Shown here piece by piece: positions 25,900-37,115 of a stretch of DNA of 64,000 bases (positions within the stretch are counted from its first letter, which is position 1; each line of letters starts with the position of its first letter). The notes under the pieces were generated by a model. The model searched no databases. It saw only the letters and a list, made by a program, of their open reading frames with translations, and had not been told where the DNA came from. Source of the stretch: Hyaloscypha bicolor E (lineage: Eukaryota > Ascomycota > Leotiomycetes > Helotiales > Hyaloscyphaceae); assembly GCF_002865645.1 (NCBI RefSeq), contig NW_020194659.1, positions 252,688-316,687 on the forward strand, given 5' to 3'. Position numbers and translations under genes: made by a program.

Positions 25900-28800
25900 A
25901 TATTAATAATCTAGTTAATAATTTCTGTTTGTTTATTAGTTTAGGTATATTCTATAGTCGAGAGCTTTAGCTTGGTTCTGGTTAATCTTAATAGTTTATT
26001 TATAAAGTCTGAAATAAATTAGGGTTTTTAGTTATTTATAATAGTAAGAAGAGATCCTCGGAATTACTAGATATAGTAGTAGAATAGGCCGGTAGTAGTC
26101 CTGGCTATAGTATTCTTGGTTATTAGTAGGCTTATATATTATTTAGATAATTAATTAACTATAATAAATATATTATTATATTTCTTATTTATAGAGCCGG
26201 AGGTATAGAAGTCTATAGATAAATCGTCTTATATTCTTAGGGGAACTAGTAATAGGTATAATAGGCCTGGCGTTTTATCTCTTGGCTTATAAGATCTTTA
26301 ATATTCGTAGTAGTTTACTATAAAGCAGTTAATATTTATAGAGAGAGTAGGCTATTAGTAAAGTCTCTGAACTAGGATTTTTGTCTTATTTTAACCGGGA
26401 TATATAGTAGTTATTATACTATGGATTTATTATAGGAGCCTAGTTTATAGATTATTATATCTATCCGGTATAGTAAGTCTTTTATTACGAAATATATAGC
26501 TATTTAATATTTCCTATAGATCTATATTCTCCCGGGCTTTCTTATATTTATTCTCTAGTACTGGGTCCGTCTAATTAGCTTATAGGACTTTGACTATAAC
26601 TAATAGCTTGTCTATTTCTTTTATTTTGGTAGGAATATAAGCTATATCTTTTATTTTAGTAGAAGCGAGAATTAGGTCTAATAGGATAACTTATCTAGTT
26701 CTTTTAGCCTCCTTAGCCTGTTTCTGGGTTAGTATAAACTCGTTCTTTCGGAATAAGATATTAGTAATAGTATTATCTTTACCTAGCTAATAGGTAATCT
26801 AGTAATAGAATTATAATAAAAAATTCATCTATTAGATTTATTATTTATTTAAGGGCCTCTTAATACCGAAATACTCGAGAGCTTTATAGTTGGTAATAAT
26901 TAGAAAATTGGGCAAGCTAATTAGTTCTATTTACTATTTCCGAAGTCCTTGGATAATAGTAAAAAGCTTCTTATTATGAATTTCATAGTAACTCTCGGCT
27001 TCTCGAAGAGCTTTGGAATAAAACGAGACTAGGTACTATTATTCGTCCTCTAGACTTTTTTGAGAGAGTATACCTATAGTAGCTAGGTCCGAATAGTCGG
27101 TTTCTAGGCGGGTTTCCCTATTATATTTAAAATAGAGAAGTATAGAGGCAGAGAGAAGCAGATTCTTAAGCTAATTAAAGGCATCTAGCTAGGTTTTATC
27201 GAGTATAAACTTTAATAGAGTATTCCTTTTAGTTAGACGGTTTAGGGGGCGGGAGATATATCTATAGGCTTGAATAAACTTATAATAGAAGTTATAAAAG
27301 CCCAAAAATGACTATATTTCCCTTTTTATTATAGGTTAATACTAGTTTCGGATAATAGAGGTTTTGGTAGGGTCTACCTATATATCCTGATCCGAGATAA
27401 TAAATCCTAAGAATATTATTCTAGAGACTTTAAATTTATATTTATAGATATTAACTTATAATCTGGTATTCTAGAGCTTTTATAGGACTGTTCTAATATA
27501 CTATTAATACTTTTTTTTATTCTTGGAAAAGATTAATATATTATTAATATAGGCTAAATAAAAGTTATCTAAATAATCTATTAGGATAGTATTAATATAT
27601 TACTAGAAGGTTACTAGACTATTATAGAGTCCGAATAGTAGAATTATTGGTTTAAAGAATTCATATCTTGTCCTAAAAGCTGCCTATACTATAGAAGCTA
27701 GTTCTATATGAATTTAGTTAAAAGTATATTAAATATCTAATTTGGTAAATACTAATAATTCGGCTAATTAGTCGAGAGTCTTAGTAATAAGTAGTAGGGA
27801 ATAGCGGTTCTTTTTTATTACGGTATTTAGCTATTAATAGTTAATATAAAATTATAGGCTACCGTCTTTCTTTTTAATAAATAAGACTAGTAATAAAAAG
27901 GGGGATTCGGATAGCTTAATAAAACCCTTTTTTAGGTTCTTAATAAGATACTTTTTTATTTTTTCGAGTTTACTAGAGCTTATCTTATAGAGATAGGCTA
28001 TCCTTATTAAGGGGTCTGGTCCGTTAAAGCAGAGCTTATAGTTAAAGGGTCGAGACTAGGAAAGCTTATCTATTACTTTCTTAGAGAATACCCTGGCTAT
28101 ATTATATAGCTATATAGGGAGAGATATCCAGAGCTCTTAAAGTTCTTTGGGATTAAAAAATAGTATATTACCGAGGGTATTAGATTTATCCGTATCTAGG
28201 GAGTATATTAGGTTACTGGTTTGAATATAGTACCCGGTAGGCTATAGTATTAGTTGTCTAATTACTATGGATAGTAGTAGATATCTCTTTGGTTTATAAT
28301 CCTGTTTCTCAAGTATATAGTTAATCTTATTAATAGTAACCGATCCGATCAAGTTACTGGGATCTTTGGTACTTAATTAGAAGGTAGCTACTCCGACGAA
28401 ATAGCGGGAATAGTCTAGTAGCTCGACTATTTTGAGAGTATTAAGGTCTAGCTTTTCCTTTCTTGCCTGGTATTTGGCTTTTCTTATAAGAAGGTCTTAT
28501 AAAGAAATAAGAAGTATATTCTTTTATTTCTCGGGTCTAGTTTTACTAGTTTCTTTTAGGATCCTAGTTAGAATATCTTTAGAGTAATTGTCTTTTTAAT
28601 ATTTCTTATTAAAATATTGGATTTTCTAAGTAAGGTCCGGCTAATTTATCTTATGGTTCTCTAGCTAATAGAGTTAATTCCATTAATAATCCGGTAAGAT
28701 ATTATATTTTATTAGCTATTTCCTTTCCAGGATTATATTATAAGAACCGAGATTAGTAATAAGCAGGTATTATTAAGTTTGGAAGTACTAATTAATAGCT

Positions 28801-30477
28801 AGATTTATAGTAGCTAGATATTAAATAGCTTTACTAGGTTATTTATTAAAACCTTATAAGGGAATAGGGGTTTTGAGTTTATATAAAGGCATTTATAGTA
28901 CTTTTATTAAGGGGCAAATATGCTTTTAGTTAATTAGAATATATATATTTACTCTAGTATTTACTAAATATTAGAAGGTTATGGTTTTGCCTTTCTAGTA
29001 TATTTAATAATTAATAAGAAACTAGTTCCTGCTAATTAGCTAAGTAAGATCTATGGGTTCTTGGTAAAGTTCTTATTCTAGGAGGTTTACTTCTATATCT
29101 AGAGCTAGACTTTTCCTGACTTATTAATATTATACTTCTTATTAAATAGTAGGTAGGAGTTAGTATTTTTGTTATTTATCCCTAAATTATTAGCTCTCTC
29201 TAAATAATCCTCTTTAATAAGTATAATTTTATTAAAGTCAGGATAGGTACTTTTTATATATCCAGGCTTCCTATAGCTATAATAATAAAGGCCCTCTGGC
29301 CGGTCTAGTCTTTTCTTAAATTCTCGGCAAACTGCCTCCTTTAGCTATAAGAATACCGGCCGCTAAGGTTAATCCGTTAGATATAGAATTACTATAGCTC
29401 CTTAGATCCCGGTAGGCTTTCTAGCCCGAGGTAGTATTCGGTAGCAAGTGGTTTCTACTAGTTATTTCTCCTGGAATTATTAATTTTTAATTAAAAGAAG
29501 CCTATTCTCTTATTCTATATACTACTCGGCAAGGTTCCTGGAAGTATTAAACTTCTTATTACCTAAGCTCTTGAGTAGCTCGAGATTTATTTTATTTATT
29601 AAGTTATTATATTAGTTATCTGGCGACTTCTCTAGTTTTATTATTAAATAAGTAAACTTTACCTAGAATACCGGAAATAGCTTATTTCTTTATCTCAGGT
29701 ACCGGTATATCTCTTTTGCTTCCTGGTACTCTATCTCTTTGCTTTTATTATAAGCTTATTAGAGGATCTTAAAGATCTATTTAGTAGTTAAGATCTGTCT
29801 GACTAATCCAGGTTCTAGTTAATTACGGATAAAGTTATAGGCATTTCCAGTAACTAGTTATACTATATAAGTAATTTTCAGTGGTTTACTATTAAATTTA
29901 GAGGAGTTCTATATTAGTTTATTTCTTATATTAAATATCTAGTTATTAATCTGGTAATTATTCTTATCCGTAAATAGGGCAGGATCCTTAATTCTAATAA
30001 GCCATAGTTAATTACTATAAACAGAAAGCGGAAGGGAGCCTTGGTATTAGCCCCTAAACGGTTCTCCTAACGGGGATCTATAGTATTCCTGAATATCTAT
30101 TTATTTAAATCTTTACTTTATTACTTCTTCTTATATTAGTCTTTCCCTTATATGAAGTTAACCGGTAATTACCTCTAGCTTATTAACTTTCTTAGTAAGT
30201 TAGTTAATATATAAGTAGAATTTCTAGTAGTATTCTACTTATTTATTAGCCGTAAGGCGGTATTCGTTAATAAGGTTATCCCGTATAAGTAATCTCTACT
30301 GGGCCTTATTTGTTTTTGGAGTATTTATACTAATTTTGAATTCCAAGTCGGCTAGCCGCTCCTTAATATCTTCTTCCGGGATAGTATTATAATGGTTTTC
30401 CCGGTAGTATGGGTTTGTAATATTAAAGTCCGGCTCCTCTATTTCGTTATACTAGGGCCTCTTGTCTAATATACTCA
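25900..30477 (-). pseudogene. Gypsy gag-pol, RIP-killed
   Basis: Probable gag start at 30477. Around 29240-29290 the zinc knuckle reads YYSYRKPGYIKSTY, so all four CCHC ligands have become Tyr. Reverse transcriptase traces run about 27960 down to 27500: KKGFIKLSESP, FIKKKDGSL, NRYSLLLI, TKLDI, AFRTRYEFF, and YINNILIFSK where YxDDILIFS is expected. RNase H follows at about 27300-26800 (ETDYSDLATIGILSQ, VSFYSKALREAESYYEIHNK). Integrase traces are at about 26290-26030 (DDLSIDFYTSGS, NIFIIVN). Stops replace Gln, Trp and Arg codons throughout. Every change noted fits C-to-T on one strand or the other. The LTR-ward part below 25900 is too decayed to assign. Confidence 0.9.
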
Positions 30478-31046
30478 TAGTAGTAGTACTTGGCCCCGGG
30501 CCGTCTATAGTAGCTTTAGAAGGGGTATTAGCTATAGAGGTAAGTACTAAGTAAGTTCTTCTTATTTAATATCGGCAAACTATAACTAATTATCGTCTTA
30601 TCTAGTTTTAAGTTAGTAGACTAAAACCAACTATTATCTTTTCTTGTTTTAAATCGGTAGACTATTACCGATTCTTCCTATACCAGGAGAGGAGGCCGGT
30701 TCTTTTGCTCTCGTTAGTATCGAGGGAATATTATCTACTCTAGTTAAGGGTCAGGCTCCGAGATTAACCGGATTATAGAGAATAATATCTTTCTTCTTTT
30801 ATATTGGCAGAGGACTAATTACTGGAAGGGGAATATCATCTGCTCTAGTTAAGGGTTAGGCTCCGAGATTAACTAGGTTATAGAGGATATTATACTTCTA
30901 GTTAAGCTCTCTAGTTCTTTATAGTTCGAGAAGGTTATTAAATATTAAAAGCGGTATTCTGTTTTTGCTTTCTAAGGACAAATACAGGTCCTTTATTAAT
31001 AGTATTATATTGCTTCTATAGGCCGAGTCGAATAAGCTTAGTATTA

Positions 31047-31251
31047 TATAATGGCGGAATTAATATAATAGTCGAAAGCTTAAAGTTTAAAGAATCTTAT
31101 ATATTGGAAAATACTAAGCTATAGAACAAAATAGAGAAGATATCTCGACCTTTAGTATTATTCCGTTTAAGTAATCCTGGCTTAGCTTTATTTTATACCT
31201 GTTTCTAATATCCTGTCCTTGGCAGATTATACCCTTATACTAACTATTATA
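31047..31251 (-). repeat. 5' LTR of the Gypsy element
   Basis: The same length as the copy at 23244-23448. The primer-binding site should lie just below 31047 on the minus strand; I could not match it to a tRNA. Confidence 0.88.
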
Positions 31252-32573
31252 ATCTCGAATTATTTATAATTAATAAAGTAAATTAGCTAATTATATAGGT
31301 TAAGTATAGTTTAATTATTATTAGTATATCTTAGCTTTTATAAGTTAATAAGAAAAAGAATATTTATATCTTTATTTTTATAACTATAATACCTAAAATT
31401 ATAATTTTTTTAATATTTAAATATATTTAATCTAGGGCTATTAAATACTAATATTTCTATTTTTAGATATTATTTATTATAAATTTATTCGGATTTAAAT
31501 AATTATATTAAATATATATTTTTATATCCTAAAAATAAATAATAAAAATATAGCTATACTAGCTTTAATCTTAGCCTTAATCTTAATCTTAACTTCTTTC
31601 CGAAAATAACTTTAATTCCAATATATAATACTATTATTAAAGCTTTTCTTTATTAAAGATATATTAAATATAGCTTTAGATAATAACTCTAGTAAAAACA
31701 AAAGTAATAGAAAAGATAATAAAGCTATAAATAAGTAGAAAGATAATATTTATAATATATTTTCTAATAATCTAGATTTAGTTTATAATATCCTTTCCTA
31801 TTAATATATTTAATTAATAAACCTCTCTATTTCTTAATCTTTTCCTTATATATGACTTCCTTTTCCTCCTCTTCTATAATAATACTTTGATTTCCTTATA
31901 TTACCTAATAATATTACTAAAGTAATAAAGCAAATTAATAATAAGGCTAAAGTTAGAGAGATAGAACTATATTAGGGTAGGAAGCTAAAGAAATTAGAGA
32001 AAAATAAGGCAAATCTAGAGGCAAGCTTAGTATATATTTATAGAACCAAATTCTTTTAAGCTTATATTACTTATAGTAATAAGAAGAGACTAAGGGGCCC
32101 TTTTAAATACTATATAGTTATAAAAGGCGAATTTAATAGTACTTATATAAATTATAGATATAATAATAATAGTAAAGTCTATACTTTCTATTAACTTAAT
32201 ACTAATCCTATTAAGTCTGGAAAGCCTCGCTCTATATTTGCAAAACCCTTTATACTAAAGCCTCGACTGCCTATAAGATATAGAAAGCAAGTATAAAGAT
32301 AGATATAAGGTTAGAAGGTAATAGGGAAGGAGATTATAGTAAAGAAGGGTAAGGATATTAGAAGAGAAGGGAATAAAGAAAATATAGATAATTCGAGTAA
32401 TATAGGTAATACGGAGGATATAGAGAGTAAGGGAGATAGAGATATACCTCATAATCCATGGGATTTGCCTTACGGACCATACAAGCTAAGGGGGGGTTAG
32501 GAGTAGTCGAGAATAAGGCGTATATACTATACTTTTTTTTTTTTAGTGAGGTGTGGTGGGGGGGGGTGTGGGC
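31252..32573. other. RIP-degraded right part of the host element
   Basis: AT-rich, no intact gene. Plus-strand traces near 31900-32250 (for instance KKRLRGPFKYYIVIKGEFNS) look like old protein but match no family I know. Confidence 0.5.
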
Positions 32574-32644
32574 GCGAAAATCAGAAAATCAGAAAATCAC
32601 TTTTCGCTTCTCGGATTTGTCCGCTAGCCCGCTAATGGCCTCAG
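32574..32644 (-). repeat. Right terminal inverted repeat of the island
   Basis: Inverted copy of 14358-14428, ending GGCCTCAG directly before TA. Inside it lie a G-rich run (32555-32569) and a T run (32532-32544). Confidence 0.85.
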
Positions 32645-33110
32645 TACAAGATGGCGAAAAATGCTTTCCTGGCAAAATGAAAACCACGAGCTTCGATCAA
32701 GGAGATCACGAAAACAATTACGCGCAAATGAAGGAGTTCAAATAAGCATAACTAAACAAGTTGGATAAAGGGAATTTCCAGAGCTTGAAATAGAAGGCCA
32801 TTGATTCGCGAGTTGAGACCGTTTGGCTGTTCATCTAATGGGTTTAGCCAGGCTGATTGACTCCCGTACTATCGCGATTCATCTGATCCTGCACCCCGAC
32901 TCGGCAATTTACTAGAAAAGTCATGTACTCCGCACTTGCGATGAAACATCTTGCAAACGGAGATAAAGTAAAATTAACTGAGTGTATCGTGTATTTGAGC
33001 CAAATGTGGAAACTTGGTCAACAAACTTGGTAGGACATGGGGTGAAAGAAGCAGAACAACGGTTAGCTCCTGAGATGAGCCGTTATAAAACATCCATTCA
33101 TGTCCTGAAT
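32645..33110. other. Intergenic, island edge to hydrolase stop
   Basis: Base composition returns to normal within a few bases of the right inverted repeat. No gene seen. Confidence 0.45.
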
Positions 33111-34178
33111 CTATGCCGCGACCCTATATACCACGCAAATGGGACCGCCACCAGGTGGGCCTTGGCCTTCAGCTCCACCGGAAACGTAGAGCCGCGTTTC
33201 CCCAACCAAGCCCGAGAGCAAACCTCCCACTGCCGCACGAGCATGTCTGGTACTGTGGATATCGCTGTCTGTATTCATTGTGTGTCTGTTCCCGCGGATA
33301 TTACCAGTCGGGTCGGATTCCGCTTTTGCGAATACCTGCAGCACATGGCCGCCCTCGCGATCGACCTGCTCCAGCAATTTGGTTATTGCCTTTGCATCAA
33401 TTGCATCATCCATGTAACCTGAAACAGCTCTCAGTCCACCGGAAGAAGTATCTGATGCTATTATAAGAATGTGACAGTCTTCCAGTTCGCCCCCGGAGCT
33501 ACAACTAGCTTTGGCGCTCCATGTGGATTGGCTCCTTATTGCCTCATCGAGGTGACATTCTTTTACTTCATCCAAAGCAATAGCTATGCCAAGAGCAGAG
33601 GAATATCTAGACTTGGCCATGGATTCGTAAGTATCGGTTGTGACTGGAGTCTTCCCTGCAGCTTTGATAATTTCCACCTTTTCTGAGGTGAGGAGAGGAC
33701 ACTTGATTAATACGAGGCGGACTTGGTCTCTCGCGATGCCGGACTCCTTCAGAATCGACCTAGTTGATGAAGAAACCTCGAGAGCATGGACCGAAGTTCC
33801 GATCTCGTGAGGTTGAAGGGTCCTTGTACGTCCTACTGCTGCCCGAAGCCCAGTAGTTGATGAATCACGGACCACGAATGTTACGTGGGGGCTCAGAACG
33901 CCTTCTGTACCCCCCGAGAAGACAGTTACGGCAGATCGTGGAATCAGGGGTTCCCACACGTGAGCGCTGAGTGTTCGGGAGAAGTCGTTTACGCACCCAT
34001 TCCCTAAATGGTCAGCCATTCCAGATCCATAACACCGAGTATCTAGTTACGTACCCTCTGATTTCCCAATGACAGCCAGAACATCACCTGGTTCGTAACC
34101 AGCTGCTTTCAACTCTTTCAAGGGAGACGTGTCGGAAGGAGAAGATACACCGTACTTGAGTATGTTGATGCTGGACAT
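33111..34178 (-). CDS. Cyanuric acid amidohydrolase / barbiturase family enzyme
   Basis: Ring-opening amidohydrolase that hydrolyses cyclic ureides such as cyanuric acid or barbituric acid; probably cytosolic. Exons 34055-34178 and 33111-34003 joined by a 51-bp intron (338 aa; the family is about 340-370). The three-repeat fold is visible. Each repeat carries its Ser motif: SGGTEGVLSPH (Ser near 71), SSGGELEDC (near 210) and SGGAEGQGPPGGGP (near 316). Also conserved are GNGCVNDFSR, KCPLLTSE, SRYSSALGIAIAL and HTMNTDSDIH...RHARAAVGG. The family is best known from soil bacteria (AtzD, TrzD, Bar) and is scattered in fungi; a transferred origin is possible but unproven here. It lies 467 bp from the RIP island. 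Cyanurate versus barbiturate specificity cannot be set by eye. Confidence 0.9.
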
Positions 34179-35548
34179 GGCCAGAAGAAATTGAGGCTGT
34201 TGTCACGTTGACCGCCGGTTCTTAAAGCAGACGATAAACAACAATTGGCCCAAAGACTTTAGATGACGTGTAGGAACGATTGGCAGAGGAAACTTCCTCT
34301 AAATAGTTGACCAAATCAGGAGCTTATCTCGCCGCCGGCCTCGGGCCGTCGCGCTCAACTTGATGTGTTGTGTTGTAATCTTACTTGTCTGGGCCGTTTC
34401 TCTTCATCCACCTCTCCAGCCTAGACGAGGAGGCTCAACAGCGCCACGCGCGAGGTTTCCAAATGTCGACAATCGTCATTAACAGCGAGAATGATATTTA
34501 ATGTCAAAGAATAAAAATGAGGTTTAGTGGGCCACACAAACCTCAAACACGGTCAAGTCCCGCTAGCGCGGAAAGCGCGTCCCAGATTTACGACGGACAG
34601 GAACACCAAAAAATCGAGAATTGATGTGTGTTAGTTAATTGACATCCTCTCCTCTCCTCTTATCTTGCGTCACTACGCCCAGGCAAACACACGGAATTGC
34701 GATACCGAAAGTAAACTTTCGAAAATAATTAGAATGCCACGAGTTTTTAGCGTCACGATTCGTTAAATGCGCGCACACGAAGGCGCGCGGCGTCGAAAAT
34801 CGTCCAGCGGCCAGCGCCAAGGAATACCAAAATCGCTACGTTTAGAAAATCACACCAAATCTCAACGGAACGCCCGAAACTCTTTAAAAGTCCTTTGCGT
34901 AATAGAAAAGAAGCAAATCTAACTTCCGCGAAATTTTCACGATAATTAAATATAAGGGGGAATTGTGAGAATTTATGATTGGGAGGCACGGGAGGGTCAA
35001 AATTGCGCCCGTCCTCGCTTAGGGAATTTGGACGAATTTCGATGCTGCTCGCCTTCGTATACGAGACATACTCCGTAAGGGACTATGGAGATTATTTTCG
35101 CGGTGGCCTTGTTATAGCCTTAATTTTAAAGCCACGTGCCAATTGGCTGCATTCTATTAAATTGGTGCTGTTGGTAGTCCATTGGCAAGTGGCATTCCAA
35201 GTTGGTGCGGATCGTACCAAAATCGCTTCGCTAATTGCCACTTGACAGCGAACAGCCAACAGCACCACGCACGTGTCAACAGCACGTGCGCCTAGGCGAA
35301 AAATCGTTGCCCCGGGTTGCCTCGCGTGATGTATGGGCTATAAGCAGTGTGACGTTAGTTGATGTAAGAATCGTGGTTGTTTTCATGTATTTCATAGATA
35401 AGGTAGAATTGATATTTTTGAGGTCGAAATCCAGCTTCCTGATTGGCTAAAATCAAGCGAGAACCAGGGCCAAGGTCGACCCGGCCGCAGGGGAGGGGAA
35501 CGGACGGTCCCCCCACCAGCACCCCCTCACCACCTCGCAACAAATCAA
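34179..35548. other. Intergenic, 5' of hydrolase
   Basis: About 1.4 kb, no supportable gene. It holds a CTCCT-type low-complexity patch (34645-34660), several CACGTG-like boxes (35130-35290) and the inverted repeat listed at 35161-35267. Confidence 0.45.
35161..35267. repeat. Imperfect inverted repeat
   Basis: Arms 35161-35194 and 35236-35267 share TGGTGCTGTTGG and GGCAAGTGGCA as inverted matches with a few mismatches, around a 41-bp loop. It could be a remnant of a small transposon or a hairpin; no target duplication identified. Confidence 0.55.
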
Positions 35549-37115
35549 TCATTCCATACCATTTGCCTGTCTAAATTCTTTACTTCCCATGGTGCTAGTA
35601 TCGTACCCACGCTCCTCAAGATAGCTCCTGAACCTCGCATCCTCCGCCTCAATCGTGTCCTGTGTAATCGTCGGCAAGAACAAGAAACTGATAATCGCAG
35701 AGAAAATGCAAAGCGCCGAACTGAGATAGAAAGGGTATTGTCCCTGTTTAATCACATCACCTCCAGCATCAGCGATCAGGAAGGGGAAAATATATGTCCC
35801 GACGAAGGCACCGATCTTCCCTGTAGCCGCTGCGATCCCATAGTATTGACCTCGGACGGCCGTTGCAGAGGTTTTAGAGGCGATCAGACCGATGTTGTCT
35901 CCTGGGCCAACTTCGCCTAGGGCGAGGAAGATACTTACATACGTTAGCAATTATGAATGGGCAAGGGAAATGGGGAAGAATACCCATAAACAACAACGAA
36001 TCCAGCAACGTGCTTAGCGGTATCAAGGTACGAGTAAATGCCCGTCATGATAAAGCCTACAATACCCTGTGCTAAGACCCCAGCAATCAGGCAGTTTTTC
36101 GGTCCAATCCAATCACTTAAGAAAGCGCCGATGAAGGCACCCGGGATGTAGAAGACGTTGATGAGCGTGCTCCAGCCGAAGGATACCCAAAGGGGGTACG
36201 TATCGCCGATGATGAAAAACAGCCATGAGGACGAATAAATCGAAAAACTATAACTGAGGAAATCATAAATAAACCAGATGGTCGAGATAATCAGAAGTCG
36301 TTTCCAGTAAAAACGTATGATCAGACCATAAGGGTACTTGCTCATCTTCTGTCTATTGTACTCCTCTGGTTCCTTGAGCTGGGAGCGGAACGCGAGCAAG
36401 ATGATCGGTGGAATAACAGCAATACCAAGGCAGATGCGCCATGCTACTCTCAAGTGCCTTTCGGAGGTGATCAAGACGACAATCATAGGAACCAGCGTCC
36501 CGATCGCGAAACCCATGTCGATCATGAAGTTTGTGGCGAACACAAACCAGCGGTTTCGGTGCCCTGGCTTGAGTTCTGCAGTTCCTTCTGAGGCGGCGAC
36601 ACTTCCCGCTGGGTATTCTCCTCCTATTCCAATACCGACAAGAAATCGGTATGCGGTCAGTGCTGCGAGCATGCCTCCTAGGGAACCTCCTGCGCCATAT
36701 GCTCCTGCAGAGAGGGCGGAGAAGACAATCATGATGATGGTGGAGATTATGAGGGAGAGCTTGCGGGACCAGTAGTCGCTGAGAAAACCGAAAACAAGTT
36801 GGCCAACGACGGTACCGACGAATGCAATCGAAGCGATGTTCTTGCGTTGAGGAGAGTTGGTGAAAGCTTTGCCGTAGATAGCTGCGAGAATGGTGTTCAC
36901 GGAACCGATGACCTGCATTGAAGGTTAGGACGGGTTTCATAGCTTTTGAAAGGCATAGTGCATACACTTTGGAGGTATCCATCAGAGAACAGTCCAGCGC
37001 CGCAAGCAATGACAGGCCAACTGCGTTGCCATCTCGTCTTTGGAAGCGCCTCGAGGGGGACTTCAGAAGCGTGGATGCCAGAGTCCGGCGGCATGTAGGT
37101 GTTGTCCTTCTCCAT
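35549..37115 (-). CDS. MFS permease, glycerophosphoinositol/phosphate type (GIT1/PHO84-like)
   Basis: Plasma-membrane proton symporter of the major facilitator superfamily with about 12 helices; the family takes up phosphate or glycerophosphodiesters. Exons from the start: 36966-37115, 35984-36912, 35549-35933 (487 aa), introns 53 and 50 bp. Marks: GAGLFSDGYLQSVIGSVN in helix 1, GQLVFGFLSDYWSRK between helices 2 and 3, YRFLVGIGIGGEYPAGSVAA in helix 4, FLSDWIGPKN in the second half, and GPGDNIGLIASKTSATAVRG, which is closer to the GIT1 branch than to PHO84. The start at 37115 is the Met nearest the conserved region. Substrate choice is inferred from the branch only. Confidence 0.9.

Larger units (their letters stand above)
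23244..31251 (-). mobile_element. Ty3/Gypsy LTR retrotransposon, complete but RIP-inactivated
   Basis: An 8.0 kb element on the minus strand, with 205-bp LTRs at both ends. Next to the left LTR, on the minus strand, is a polypurine tract reading AGGAGAGGGGTAA, as expected just before a 3' LTR. The flanks read ATCTA on the left and ATCTC on the right, a plausible 5-bp target duplication with one change. Minus-strand translation gives gag, zinc knuckle, reverse transcriptase, RNase H and integrase in Gypsy order, all studded with stop codons. It sits inside another element and probably inserted before or during RIP. Confidence 0.92.
14358..32644. mobile_element. AT-rich RIP-degraded composite transposon island with terminal inverted repeats
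   Basis: An 18.3 kb block of almost pure A/T with no intact gene. Its two ends are inverted copies of one 71-bp sequence (14358-14428 and 32574-32644, 5 mismatches), and the base pairs just outside are TA on both sides (14356-14357; 32645-32646), as left by transposons that duplicate TA. Inside, a Ty3/Gypsy element (23244-31251) is nested. The rest, 14358-23243 and 31252-32644, would then be one host DNA element of roughly 9-10 kb with a partly duplicated left end. I could not recognise its transposase: translated traces carry many stops on both strands. Repeat-induced point mutation explains the composition. Whether the inverted repeats belong to the host element or were brought together otherwise is inference. 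Confidence 0.75.

Noticed and set aside
14358..32644. Centromere or mitochondrial insertion as explanation of the AT-rich block
   Set aside because: Sharp borders with inverted repeats, a complete LTR element and G:C to A:T changed protein traces point to RIP-mutated transposons; no mitochondrial genes were seen.
33113..33466. 117-codon plus-strand frame over the hydrolase
   Set aside because: Antisense to the cyanurate hydrolase exon, whose motifs are unambiguous.
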